NCBI GenBank assembly: GCA_021775455.1
Contig: JAJFHU010000045.1
Coordinates: 1-64,000, forward strand
DNA length: 64,000 bases
DNA from: Hyphomicrobiales bacterium
GTDB lineage: Bacteria; Pseudomonadota; Alphaproteobacteria; Rhizobiales; Rhizobiaceae
Direction: 5' to 3'
In this document: positions 17,701 through 26,166 of the stretch, piece by piece
Layout of the letters: the number at the start of each line of letters is the position of its first letter
How positions within the stretch are numbered: position 1 is the first letter of the stretch
Made by a program: the position numbers and the translations under genes
The notes under the pieces: model-generated
Database searches by the model: none
Seen by the model: only the letters and a program-made list of their open reading frames with translations
Told to the model about the DNA's origin: nothing

Positions 17701-20700
17701 ATTCATGGGCTCGCGGTGAACTGCTTTCCTTTGCAGATCCAAACCTGGATCTAGTCGAACCCGGCACAACTGATGGAACTTTTAATTCAGTATTCAGTTT
17801 GAATCTTTTTGGGCGCAACCCCGGCATTGCTACAATTCACTTTGTTACGCAGTCTATTACTGTGGGTGGAGCAAACAGCGTCGACCTCTTCGCCGGAGAC
17901 GTGTTGTTATCCACCGAAGCCAATACGAATCTGACAAGTACCAACACTTTGTCGGTTTCCAAGGAGGATCTGTTTGTTTTCCGCCCCGACACGCCAGGCG
18001 ACTATAGTGCTGGCACCTTCATCATGGTGCTGGAAAGCCCGGCGGGAGCAGAACTAAGAGGAATAACCCTAATTGAACAGAATACTCTGGTCGGGGATAC
18101 AACCCTCCAGGCAGGAGACTTCCTGTTTGTGACGTCAGGTGGTGGGATACACAACTCGGTTCAACTGTTTGAGACCATTGATGCGGGCAGCGGTACGACT
18201 TCAGGCACAATCTCGACGCTGCTGGACGGGAGCGACACCGGGTTGGGGGCCTTCGGCAATACTCTTACTGGTCTTGAACTGATCGAGACCGCTACTTCTC
18301 TCGGCGGTGTCAATTTTAACGCGGGCGAACTCCTCATTACAACCAGTGCTACGTCGGTGGGAAGCAATGCACTTTCTGTTACCGAATACGACGTGGTGAA
18401 ACTCAATATCACCAAGACAACACTGGTCGCAGGCGCGGGCAATGGCGAGGCGACGGCAACTCTGGTGTTTGAGGGCGCTGATGTCGGACTCAGCGACAAC
18501 AAGGAAAAACTCGATGGATTGTCACTGTTTGTGGGCAACTCGGCACCCACCATCACCTCCAGTGGCGGCGGTGCATCGGCTTCTGTTATTGCGGCAGAAA
18601 ACCAAACTGCCGTTACCACGGTAACCGCATCCGATCCAGATCTGCCGCCCGACACGCTGACCTTTACGGTCATTGGTGGGGCCGACCAGGGACTGTTCTC
18701 TATCACGCCTGGCGGTGTACTGACGTTTAATACCGCACCGGACTTCGAAACTCCGACCGACTTTGATACCAATGGCATCTATGAAGTGACCGTGGAAGTC
18801 GATGATGGCAATGGCGGGATTGATACCCAGGCGATCTCGGTTACCGTTACCGATGCTAACGACGTGCCGGTTGCCACGGGCAATACGGTCGCAACGCTGG
18901 AAGATACGCCACTGGTGATTGCAGCGGGTGACTTCACCTACACCGATGCGGAAGGCGATGCGCTTCAGTCCGTGACGATCACCAATCTGGTTCTTAATGG
19001 TGGAACGCTGACCCATTCATCGGGCGCAGTCACGGTCAACAATGGCGATACGGTAACGCTGGCCCAACTTGCAGACCTCACTTACTCTCCGGCACTCAAC
19101 TACAATGGGCCAGCAAGCTTTGATTATACGGTAAATGATGCGGATCCCGGTGCAGTTGCAGCTACCATGGACATTAATGTAACAGCGGTGAATGACGTGC
19201 CGACCGGCTCTCCTGTAATTATTGGGTCGCCTGTCGATGACCAGGTGTTGACGGCGGATACGTCTGGTATTGCAGATGGTGACGGTCTCGGTGCGTTCAG
19301 TTTTCAATGGTTTCGCGATTCAGGTTCTGGGCCAGTGGCGATAGCTGGTGCAACGTTTGACACGTATACGCTTGATGACGCCGATGTTGGAGCTACGATT
19401 ACTGTCGAAGTCGCTTACACTGATGGCCGCGGGACAATGGAAGGCCCTTTGGCTTCGGCACCGACGGCAACTATCACCGATATCAATGATGCACCAATAA
19501 TCACCAGTGACGGAGGAGGCACGACTGCGATCATTGCAGCAGTGGAGAACCAGACGTCAGTTACTACGGTTACCGCTTTTGACGCAGACGTGCCCGCAAA
19601 CACGCTTACCTTTTCGATTAGCGGCGGTGCGGACAGCTCACGGTTTTCAATTGTGCCTTCCACCGGTGTGCTGACGTTCAATACCGCGCCGGAATTCGAA
19701 ACTCCAACCGATGCCGATGCTGACGGTACCTACGAGGTCGAGATCCAGGTTGTTGACGGCAATGGTGGTGTAGACACGCAGGCAATATCAGTAATCATTT
19801 CAGATTCGACTGTTGTGACCTCAACCTTTCAGCAAGGTGCAGCCGGTTATTCGGGAACTGAAGATACCTATGTCAACGACAACAACCCCAGTACCGCCTA
19901 CGGCAACCTCGCAACCGCCACCATTGACCTCGCAGACGATGGTGGTCAGACCAATGGATTGATTCAGTTCGGTTCAGTCTTCGGATCTGGGGCAGGGCAG
20001 ATTCCTTTGGGGGTAACAATTGTCTCTGCGGAATTGATTGTGAATGTCGAAGACACCAGCTCGTCTACGACCCAAATCACGCTGCACCGCATGTTAACCA
20101 CATGGTCCGAGGCTTCGACATGGAATAGCTTGGGCAGCGGCATTCAAACCGATGATGTTGAAGCCATGTCAGCGGTGGATAGTAGTATCGCAAATCCCAA
20201 CCTGAGCGGCCCAAACACCTTTTCTGGCATTGAAGCGACATTGCAGGCCTGGGCTAACGGAGATCCAAACCATGGTTGGGCAATCTTTACAAACAACGAA
20301 GATGGTTGGGATTTTTCCACTTCCGAAACCGCGACGCTTTCAGATCGCCCAATTCTGAAAGTATCCTATTACGACAATTCGTCTCCAACCATCACCTCTG
20401 ACGGCGGAGGCGCAACGGCCAACGTCAACTCGAACGAGAATCAAACAGCAGTCACCACCGTTGTCGCAAATGACCCGGATGTGGGCGATACATTGAACTA
20501 TTCCATTCTTGGTGGGGATGATGCCGCCCTGTTCTCGATTGGCTCTGGTAACGGCATTCTTGCTTTCGATACGGCACCTGACTTCGAAAATCCGGGTGAT
20601 CTTGACAGTAATGGAACTTATCAGGTCATCGTTCAGGTGGACGATGGAAATGGTGGGATTGATATCCAGACCATTACTGTTACCGTTGATGACGTTAATG

Positions 20701-22349
20701 ACGTTCCGGTTGCCACCGGCAATACGGTCGCAACACCGGAGGATTCACCTCTGGTAATTGGCCCAAGCGATTTCAACTACACCGATGCGGAAGGTGATGC
20801 ACTTCAGTCGGTGACAATTACCAATCTTGTTCTCAATGGTGGAACGCTTACTCATTCATCCGGTGCAGTCACGGTCAACAATGGCGATACGGTAACCCTG
20901 GTCCAACTTGCAGACCTGACCTATGCGCCAGCGCTCAATTACAACGGCCCGGCAAGTTTTGACTATACGGTAAATGATGCGGATCCCGGCGTTGTAGCTG
21001 CTACTATGGACATCAATGTGACAGCGGTAAACGATGTGCCGGTTGCCACCGGCAATACGGTTGGAACTCCAGAAGATACCCCATTGGTAATTGGCCCGAG
21101 CGATTTCAGTTTTTCAGATCAGGAAGGTGATGCGCTTCAGTCCGTGACGATTACCAATCTGGTGCTCAATGGTGGAACGCTTACTCATTCATCCGGTGCA
21201 GTCACGGTCAACAATGGCGATACTGTATCGCTGGCCCAACTTGCAGACCTCACTTACTCTCCGGCACTCAACTACAATGGCCCGGCAAGCTTTGACTACA
21301 CGGTAAATGATGCGGATCCCGGCGTTGTTGCTGCTACTATGGACATCAATGTAACAGCGGTGAATGATGACCCTGTAATTTCGTCAGACGGTGGTGGTGC
21401 AGCGGTGCTTGTAAATGCTGATGAGAACCAGACTCTTGTAACAACGGTAACAAGCAGTGACGTAGATGGCGGTACACCTGCCTACTCAGTATCCGGTGGA
21501 GCAGATGCTGCACTTTTCACAATTGATCCGAATACCGGTGCTCTCAATTTTGCATCCAATCCGGATTTCGAAGTGCCAACAGATTTCAATGGTGACGGGC
21601 AATATGAAGTAACAGTGCAGGCCGATGATGGAAATGGTGGGTTCGATACCCAGGCGATTACAGTAAATGTTACAGACGTGCCGGAAACGATCATTACTCC
21701 GGATCCTGTTGATCCTCCAGTTGATCCAGTTGGGCCGGATGACCCAATTGACACAGGTGATACCGATCCTGAGATTTCGGAACCAGAAAATGAAACAGAT
21801 CCGGAAACAGAAATTGCACCTGGTGATGATGAAACCTCAGAAACAGGTGTTTTCGACGGCCTTAAGCTTGAAAAATCATTCTTGCATACAAGCCCGTTAA
21901 TTTCTTGGTTCGTAAACATCGTCAGTGCTTCAGAGCCAGAGGAGGTTGAACAGGTTGAGTTGGGTGATTCACTGTCCAGAAGTTCGATTTTCGGTATCGA
22001 AAAACTAAGTGATTCAGCATTTCAAAGTGCGCTGGCTGACTCAATTGCAGAAATGAAAGATCATACTTACTCGTTTGCATATTCCATGACTGGTTTAACG
22101 ATTGGTGCAGGTTTGGCGCTTACAACTGGTATCGTTTCTTGGACGGTGCGCGGTGGTGCAATCGCCAGTGCGCTTTTATCCTCAATTCCGGTCTGGAGAG
22201 GAATTGATCCGTTGGCTGTCCTGATTGCTGGAAAAGACGATGAGAATGAGCTTGCTGACGAAGAAGAAGCCAACGGCGCGAAGAAGATTGAATCGATCTT
22301 TGAAAAAGCAAGCATCGGAACGTTTGTGGGTAAGAAATTAGCATCATGA
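14745..22349 (+). CDS. Giant repetitive surface protein (DUF4347, LamG, cadherin/Ig-like, DNRLRE)
   Basis: This 2534-residue protein has an AAAGGGA ribosome-binding site. An N-terminal motif LEERIAFDAA (30-39) is like the LEPR-type motif of long secreted proteins. A DUF4347 domain spans about 94-255, with His148 in SHGG and Cys192 in YGCN. A LamG-like domain covers 264-474. Then come six cadherin-like units, four 110-residue repeats (from 480, 1375, 1988 and 2099), an unnamed two-part domain (about 960-1267) and a DNRLRE domain (about 1692-1874). A Pro/Asp/Glu-rich linker (2311-2367) leads to hydrophobic segments (2448-2497) that could anchor the protein. No RTX repeats or LPXTG are seen. Adhesion at the cell surface is inferred from architecture and from the export genes upstream. 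Confidence 0.85.
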   Translation: MPLKFSFLLKADTGDKLDELITAPLAYQELEERIAFDAAMVATADAVAEDDTKADSTNGESTETEIQQNESAHESALVEALAGASENYDEQSKIVFIDGAIDGIDLLISDIDQSYEIVLLELDGDGIEQIADILLQRTGVDAVHIISHGGEGELSLGTGKLTLETMNGKYADELAVIGNALDENADLLIYGCNFGEGESGIQAAARLSELTGADVAASTDDTGHDSLEGDWDLELKTGSIEDQVAVSLVAQNAWIGLLDTTTGLIGHWTFDGSANDSSGNNYDGTLENGASIGASPAVGSGNLALDGFNDNVDLDAHVASFSGLAEGTIGAWINTTVNDGAVFSLSDSSDLNSGINFGPGAAGRLVLDIFENGILILSVESVSTVNDGTWHHIAVTVNASGNALYIDGVAVPVFYNQGNASSSAFFNSVSGLDTLNIGQEEYSGGSRYNFDGSIDDVRIYDRALTAADIGELAAPVNQPPVATDNTVGTAEDTPYVFATGDFTYTDAESDPLQSVTITNLALNGGTLTHSSGAVTVNNGDTVTLAQLADLTYAPALNYNGPASFDYTVNDADPGAVAATMDINVTAVNDDPVISSDGGGNTASINASENQTSVTTVTASDVDLPSDTLTFSIYSGADAALFSITSGGVLTFVTAPDFEAPTDFNSDGIYEVTVEVDDGNGGRDRQAISVTVTDVNDVPIVDLNDDGTTIVRTWSDTFTEGDSPVAITDVDATIIDPDDTTFTFMDFVLTGFFDTGNEIVSIGGTAFTYGTSLTTTVVIGGTTFDVDYDGAESLGINRNGGGEMPKSDLETLIRSITYENTSSNPTVGDRTFGFMVNDGDGNSNNAVSTITVVAANSVPTITSSGGGPTASVNVLENQTAVITVTASDPDLPPDTLTFTVTGGADQGLFSITPGGVLTFNTAPDFETPTDFDTNGIYEVTVEVDDGNGGIDTQAISVMVTKASAINSGLLLSTTGDVDSPSGAPGLDSWARGELLSFADPNLDLVEPGTTDGTFNSVFSLNLFGRNPGIATIHFVTQSITVGGANSVDLFAGDVLLSTEANTNLTSTNTLSVSKEDLFVFRPDTPGDYSAGTFIMVLESPAGAELRGITLIEQNTLVGDTTLQAGDFLFVTSGGGIHNSVQLFETIDAGSGTTSGTISTLLDGSDTGLGAFGNTLTGLELIETATSLGGVNFNAGELLITTSATSVGSNALSVTEYDVVKLNITKTTLVAGAGNGEATATLVFEGADVGLSDNKEKLDGLSLFVGNSAPTITSSGGGASASVIAAENQTAVTTVTASDPDLPPDTLTFTVIGGADQGLFSITPGGVLTFNTAPDFETPTDFDTNGIYEVTVEVDDGNGGIDTQAISVTVTDANDVPVATGNTVATLEDTPLVIAAGDFTYTDAEGDALQSVTITNLVLNGGTLTHSSGAVTVNNGDTVTLAQLADLTYSPALNYNGPASFDYTVNDADPGAVAATMDINVTAVNDVPTGSPVIIGSPVDDQVLTADTSGIADGDGLGAFSFQWFRDSGSGPVAIAGATFDTYTLDDADVGATITVEVAYTDGRGTMEGPLASAPTATITDINDAPIITSDGGGTTAIIAAVENQTSVTTVTAFDADVPANTLTFSISGGADSSRFSIVPSTGVLTFNTAPEFETPTDADADGTYEVEIQVVDGNGGVDTQAISVIISDSTVVTSTFQQGAAGYSGTEDTYVNDNNPSTAYGNLATATIDLADDGGQTNGLIQFGSVFGSGAGQIPLGVTIVSAELIVNVEDTSSSTTQITLHRMLTTWSEASTWNSLGSGIQTDDVEAMSAVDSSIANPNLSGPNTFSGIEATLQAWANGDPNHGWAIFTNNEDGWDFSTSETATLSDRPILKVSYYDNSSPTITSDGGGATANVNSNENQTAVTTVVANDPDVGDTLNYSILGGDDAALFSIGSGNGILAFDTAPDFENPGDLDSNGTYQVIVQVDDGNGGIDIQTITVTVDDVNDVPVATGNTVATPEDSPLVIGPSDFNYTDAEGDALQSVTITNLVLNGGTLTHSSGAVTVNNGDTVTLVQLADLTYAPALNYNGPASFDYTVNDADPGVVAATMDINVTAVNDVPVATGNTVGTPEDTPLVIGPSDFSFSDQEGDALQSVTITNLVLNGGTLTHSSGAVTVNNGDTVSLAQLADLTYSPALNYNGPASFDYTVNDADPGVVAATMDINVTAVNDDPVISSDGGGAAVLVNADENQTLVTTVTSSDVDGGTPAYSVSGGADAALFTIDPNTGALNFASNPDFEVPTDFNGDGQYEVTVQADDGNGGFDTQAITVNVTDVPETIITPDPVDPPVDPVGPDDPIDTGDTDPEISEPENETDPETEIAPGDDETSETGVFDGLKLEKSFLHTSPLISWFVNIVSASEPEEVEQVELGDSLSRSSIFGIEKLSDSAFQSALADSIAEMKDHTYSFAYSMTGLTIGAGLALTTGIVSWTVRGGAIASALLSSIPVWRGIDPLAVLIAGKDDENELADEEEANGAKKIESIFEKASIGTFVGKKLAS
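16182..16511 (+). repeat. Adhesin repeat A, copy 1 (330 bp)
   Basis: Codes for residues 480-589, a Big/cadherin-like unit that starts with PVATDN, contains GGTLTHSSGAVTVNN and ends in NVTAVND. It is the most diverged of the four copies at its start, but closely matches the others at the DNA level through the centre. Confidence 0.85.
18867..19196 (+). repeat. Adhesin repeat A, copy 2 (330 bp)
   Basis: Codes for residues 1375-1484 with the same length and frame as copy 1. Long runs of identical DNA are shared with copies 3 and 4. Confidence 0.85.
20706..21368 (+). repeat. Adhesin repeat A, copies 3 and 4 in tandem
   Basis: Copy 3 is 20706-21035 and copy 4 is 21039-21368, each exactly 330 bp, separated by one valine codon. 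They differ at few positions, so this pair is the likeliest place for slippage or unequal crossing-over within the gene. Confidence 0.85.
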
Positions 22350-25318
22350 AAATTAACTACTCGCCAACTTTCAGGATAAGCGTCGCTTTGGTAACCATAA
22401 CGATTTGTGCAGTTATCAGTGCTTATTTTTTTGGATTGATACCGGATGAAAGCAAAGCAGAACTTGATGCCCGGGCTAAAATTGCAGAGACCTTGACAGT
22501 TCAACTTGCCAGCGCGGCAGGACGTGACGATGTTGAAGCAATCCAGGAGACCATTGACTCACTTCAATTGAGGAACAGTGACGTGTTGTCAGTGGCAATG
22601 CGCAAAGCTGATGGCAAAGTCCTGATTGCATCTGACAATCATTCTATTGACTGGGTTGATCCCGGAGAGGTCGGTTCTACCCCTACCCATGTAAAAGTGC
22701 CATTGCACAATGGTGACAAGCTGTGGGGTCAGGTCGAAATTGCATTTAAACCGTTGTTGATAGACAAAACCTATTTTGGTATCCCGACATCCGTTGTTAA
22801 TTTCACAGTATTCTTGGGAGCAGTTGGTTTTCTTGGTTATTTTTTCTTGCTGGGCAGAGCGTTGAAGGAATTGGACCCTAGTAAAGTAGTTCCAAAGCGC
22901 GTTCATGCCGCATTTGACACACTGGAAGAGGGTGTCGTCATACTTGATGAAAATGAAAACATTCTGCTCGCAAACGCATCTTTTTGCGAGATTATCGGGC
23001 AAAAAAACGAAACACTGTTTGGCAAGAAAATTGAAAGCCTGAGTTGGCGGCAATGGTCAGAAGAAAGCAAAATCAAGGAATTTCCCTGGCGCGTGGCAAT
23101 CAATGAACGCAATTCAATAAAGGCAGTGAGCATGGGATTGCGTATTGCATCAAATGATGCTCGCAGTTTTTTGGTGAATGCGAGTTGTATCACTGATGAC
23201 AAGAAAAATGTTTCTGGCGCAATTGTAACGTTCAGTGATGTAACGCCACTGGAGCGAAAAAACGAAGATTTGATCCAGGCTGTTCAGAAATTGAAATCGA
23301 CTGAATTGGAAATAAATCGCCAAAACCGTGAGTTGTCATATTTGGCTAGCCACGATCCGCTCACTGGGTGCCTAAACCGCAGAGCATTCTTTAGCAAACT
23401 GGAAGAAGTTTACGAGAAGACCTCGAGCCAAGGTCAGCACCTATGTGCTATCATGGTCGACCTTGATCACTTCAAAAGTGTCAATGACAGATTTGGCCAT
23501 TCAGTTGGCGATGACGTAATCAAGGGTGTTGCCCAAGTGCTGGGTTCAACATCCCGAGAAGATGTGTTGGTTGGTCGGTATGGTGGAGAGGAGTTCTGTA
23601 TCTCGGTGAGTGGGGTTGATTCTGTGGAATGTAAGGAATTTGCGGAATCCATCCGCCAGAAAATCTCGCAAGCTTCTTCTTCCTGGTTTCCGGTAAAAGA
23701 AATAGCGACTGCAAGTATTGGAATTGCAATGTTTCCGCATGAAAAATGTTCAGTAATGGACATCGTAGATCTTGCAGACAAAGCGCTCTATCACGCGAAG
23801 GAGTCCGGGCGTAACCGTTCCGTTCTCTGGCAGGATATCGAAAATAGTGGTGGCGTTCTGAATTTGGTTGAGCGAGATTTGGAACAAACTCCCGACAATA
23901 GCAATCCAGCGATGGATCAGGCAACTGCAGGAACTTCGCAACAAATCGCTGCGTTTGGCACCATGGAAGCCGAAGAACAAAAGCTGTTTATCGATAGACT
24001 TTCACATTCCATTAGTCGCGCAGACCGCAGTGGAAATGTAGCGGCAGCATTGTTGGTTTCAATAAATTCAGCCGAAATAGTATCGGAAATGTTCGGAGAA
24101 ACAGCAGCTGAGATGGTACAAAAGAGTATCGTCGATAAACTGGAAGATACTTTACGAAGAACAGATACGGTCGCGCTCTTGGAAAATGGAAACTCCAAAC
24201 CAAGTCTTTCAAAACTCCCCAAAGACAAGATCGCAATTGAGATATCGGATGTAGCAAATGCCGACGTAGTGCTATGGATTGTTAAGCGGGTATTCGAAGC
24301 ACTGCTAGAGCCAATAATGTTGGATGACGAGGCTATCTATCTGAACTGTAGTATGGGTGTGAGCGTTTATCCAAATGACGGCAACGATGCGGAAACGTTG
24401 ATACGTAATGCCAGCGTCGCAGAGAGAAACGCCCGTCAAGGCAGTGAAAAGAATTCTTACCTGTTCTTTTCTGATGAAATGAATGCGAATACGCGAAACC
24501 AAATGGAAGTTGAAGCAGGAATTCGTCACGCATTGGAGCACAATGAGTTTTTACTTTACTACCAGCCAATAGTTGACGTGAATACACTCGAAGTCGCTGG
24601 GGTTGAGGCTTTGTTGCGGTCTTCCAGTTCGAAATTGGTCGACAAATCGGTTGAGTACATCGTCTCTGTTGCTGAGCAGATTGGCCTTATGCCCGAACTG
24701 GGGATGTGGATCATGAAAAATGCCATCTCGCAAATTGGTGCCTGGCATGCGGAAGGAATTCCAATTCCGAAAGTTTCGGTAAACGTTTCGGCTGCACAAT
24801 TCTACAAGGACGACAATGTTGAGGAAATCTTGGACGTGATCACCAATATGGCGATCAAGCCGCAGCATCTCCAGATCGAGATAACTGAAACCTCAGAACT
24901 CCGAGACATCGAAGCGGCAGGTTTGGCATTGAAGCGTTTCCAACAATTGGGAGTGCAAATAGCTTTGGATGATTTTGGTGCAGGGCAATGTTCGTTAACT
25001 TATCTGCAAAAGTTTCGTCCGGATATTCTTAAAATTGATCGCAGCTTCGTCGAGCATTTGGGTTCAAGCAATGCTGATGAATCAGTAGTTGCAGTTTGCT
25101 CTGCACTCTCCAATCGGATGGGAATGCGTTTGGTGGCAGAGGGCGTGGAAACAGAAACTCAACTGGAGCGTATTCGGGACCTCGAGTGTCACGAAGCCCA
25201 GGGCTATTTGTTTGGTCGCCCAATTCCGTCCAAGGAAATGACCGAATGGTTGAGGATGTTTGCTACGAGTGAGCAATCGAGTAATGACGTTCCAGTAGCA
25301 ATGTCCAAATCTGCATAG
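22346..25318 (+). CDS. Membrane PAS-GGDEF-GGDEF-EAL cyclic-di-GMP enzyme
   Basis: The protein has 990 residues. A membrane span near 9-31, a periplasmic region and a second span near 148-172 are followed by a PAS domain (about 190-290) and a GGDEF domain with intact GGEEF at 413-417. A second GGDEF-like domain (about 545-700) lacks the signature. The EAL domain has E754-A-L, DDFGAG from Asp875, an ETSEL motif and EGVETE, so phosphodiesterase residues are present. Both synthesis and breakdown of cyclic di-GMP are therefore possible. Its ATG overlaps the adhesin stop by 4 nt (ATGA), so it is probably translationally coupled to the giant protein and sets its display or retention. Confidence 0.9.
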   Translation: MKINYSPTFRISVALVTITICAVISAYFFGLIPDESKAELDARAKIAETLTVQLASAAGRDDVEAIQETIDSLQLRNSDVLSVAMRKADGKVLIASDNHSIDWVDPGEVGSTPTHVKVPLHNGDKLWGQVEIAFKPLLIDKTYFGIPTSVVNFTVFLGAVGFLGYFFLLGRALKELDPSKVVPKRVHAAFDTLEEGVVILDENENILLANASFCEIIGQKNETLFGKKIESLSWRQWSEESKIKEFPWRVAINERNSIKAVSMGLRIASNDARSFLVNASCITDDKKNVSGAIVTFSDVTPLERKNEDLIQAVQKLKSTELEINRQNRELSYLASHDPLTGCLNRRAFFSKLEEVYEKTSSQGQHLCAIMVDLDHFKSVNDRFGHSVGDDVIKGVAQVLGSTSREDVLVGRYGGEEFCISVSGVDSVECKEFAESIRQKISQASSSWFPVKEIATASIGIAMFPHEKCSVMDIVDLADKALYHAKESGRNRSVLWQDIENSGGVLNLVERDLEQTPDNSNPAMDQATAGTSQQIAAFGTMEAEEQKLFIDRLSHSISRADRSGNVAAALLVSINSAEIVSEMFGETAAEMVQKSIVDKLEDTLRRTDTVALLENGNSKPSLSKLPKDKIAIEISDVANADVVLWIVKRVFEALLEPIMLDDEAIYLNCSMGVSVYPNDGNDAETLIRNASVAERNARQGSEKNSYLFFSDEMNANTRNQMEVEAGIRHALEHNEFLLYYQPIVDVNTLEVAGVEALLRSSSSKLVDKSVEYIVSVAEQIGLMPELGMWIMKNAISQIGAWHAEGIPIPKVSVNVSAAQFYKDDNVEEILDVITNMAIKPQHLQIEITETSELRDIEAAGLALKRFQQLGVQIALDDFGAGQCSLTYLQKFRPDILKIDRSFVEHLGSSNADESVVAVCSALSNRMGMRLVAEGVETETQLERIRDLECHEAQGYLFGRPIPSKEMTEWLRMFATSEQSSNDVPVAMSKSA

Positions 25319-25443
25319 TAAAAATCGCATGAAAATACTCTGATAAACTCATTTCAGATGACCAAAGATCAGCAATTTCAACGCTGACTTTCTTTCAATT
25401 CTGTCCGTCGTGGTGGATACGGATGGTGTCCGTAATTCAACTT
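25319..25443. other. Convergent intergenic region, GGDEF-EAL gene versus luxI
   Basis: Two transcription units end here. I see only a weak inverted repeat (TCAGC/GCTGA near 25370-25388, followed by a pyrimidine-rich stretch) that could act as a terminator on the plus strand. It is not strong enough for a separate call. Confidence 0.3.
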
Positions 25444-26088
25444 TTACTTGTAACGCTCAAATTGCTCTGAACCGTTTGCGCTCTTACTTTGATTATCAAG
25501 AATCAACCTTGAATTGCCCCGCATTTCTTGAAGTCGACGTAATGTTCTTTCATCAAAGCTCGCCACAACTGCAATTGCATCTTCACCATCGAATTCTTTG
25601 GCAAAGCCCAATGGGCGAACTCTAAAATGCAGTTGAACCAAACGCAGAAGCCAAAGTGGATTCATCTCAATAACTATAGAATGAATTTCGTTGGCAAGTC
25701 CCCATTCCACGATAGCTGACAGCAGAGTATTTCCTGCCGGGCTCAACTTTCTACCACCCTTGCGATATTCCTTGCATACGGTAAAACGCGTCCATTCCCA
25801 AATATTCTTGTCTTTTGGAATATCGTCTTCTGACAATTCCGGGTAGACTTCACTTAAGAGATAGGGTGATGTTGTGGGTAACATTCTTTGATATCCGATA
25901 AGTTTGCCTTCCTCATAAAGCAGCATATGCAATGCAATTTCCGTATCAAACTGATCAATTTCCCGCCCATCCGGTTTACGAAGATTATGCCACCCTTTTT
26001 CTTCAACGAAAACTTGATGCCTCAATCTGTAGGCGTCTTCCATTTGGGCTGCATATTTATCCGCGTCCATACCTCTGATCAATAGCAT
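25444..26088 (-). CDS. Acyl-homoserine-lactone synthase (LuxI family)
   Basis: The 214-residue protein has the invariant LuxI residues: Arg23, Phe27 and Trp33 in RLRHQVFVEEKGW, Asp45 and Asp48 in DQFD, Arg68 in GYQRMLP, and Glu98 and Arg101 in WEWTRF. LuxI enzymes make N-acyl-homoserine lactones from S-adenosylmethionine and acyl-ACP. A GGGGAT motif precedes the ATG. The gene lies 78 bp downstream of luxR on the same strand. The acyl chain cannot be predicted. About 20 hydrophilic residues extend the C-terminus. Confidence 0.92.
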   Translation of the reverse strand: MLLIRGMDADKYAAQMEDAYRLRHQVFVEEKGWHNLRKPDGREIDQFDTEIALHMLLYEEGKLIGYQRMLPTTSPYLLSEVYPELSEDDIPKDKNIWEWTRFTVCKEYRKGGRKLSPAGNTLLSAIVEWGLANEIHSIVIEMNPLWLLRLVQLHFRVRPLGFAKEFDGEDAIAVVASFDERTLRRLQEMRGNSRLILDNQSKSANGSEQFERYK

Positions 26089-26150
26089 TTTGTATCCCCT
26101 GCTAGCGTGTCAAAGGCACAGCCTATTGGATTACAAAGATAAACCTATGG

Positions 26151-26160
26151 GGGAAGTCCC
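26151..26160. promoter_or_regulatory. Possible lux-box-like operator before luxI
   Basis: The luxR-luxI gap contains GGGAAGTCCC, an inverted repeat with GGGA/TCCC arms and a 2-bp centre, about 63 bp upstream of the luxI start. LuxR-type receptors bind dyads near -40 of luxI genes. The dyad is short and does not extend further, so the call is tentative. Confidence 0.25.
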
Positions 26161-26166
26161 TACTTG

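Larger units (their letters stand above)
16512..21676 (+). repeat. Six dispersed cadherin-like repeat units (B family)
   Basis: Units of about 100-107 codons begin near 16512, 17316, 18546, 19494, 20385 and 21369. Each opens with an ITSxGGG or ISSDGGG motif, has ENQT about 12-15 residues later, then DFExPTDF, and closes with VDDGNGG-DTQAISV. Units 2 and 3 are almost identical in DNA over more than 200 bp although about 920 bp of unrelated coding sequence separates them. The acidic DxNDN-like motifs suggest calcium-binding linkers. Confidence 0.8.

Noticed and set aside
18161-19016. Long minus-strand frames of 205 and 164 codons, with related frames at 17192 and 17283
   Set aside because: They recur exactly where the adhesin repeats recur and are the reverse-strand image of those repeats.
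16182-21368. Regularly repeated DNA that might be taken for a CRISPR array
   Set aside because: The repeats are 330 bp or about 310 bp, in frame, and encode protein domains; no short repeat-spacer pattern or cas gene is present.
14745-22349. RTX-type type I secretion signal in the giant protein
   Set aside because: No GGxGxDxUx nonapeptide arrays were seen, and the C-terminus is hydrophobic and anchor-like instead.
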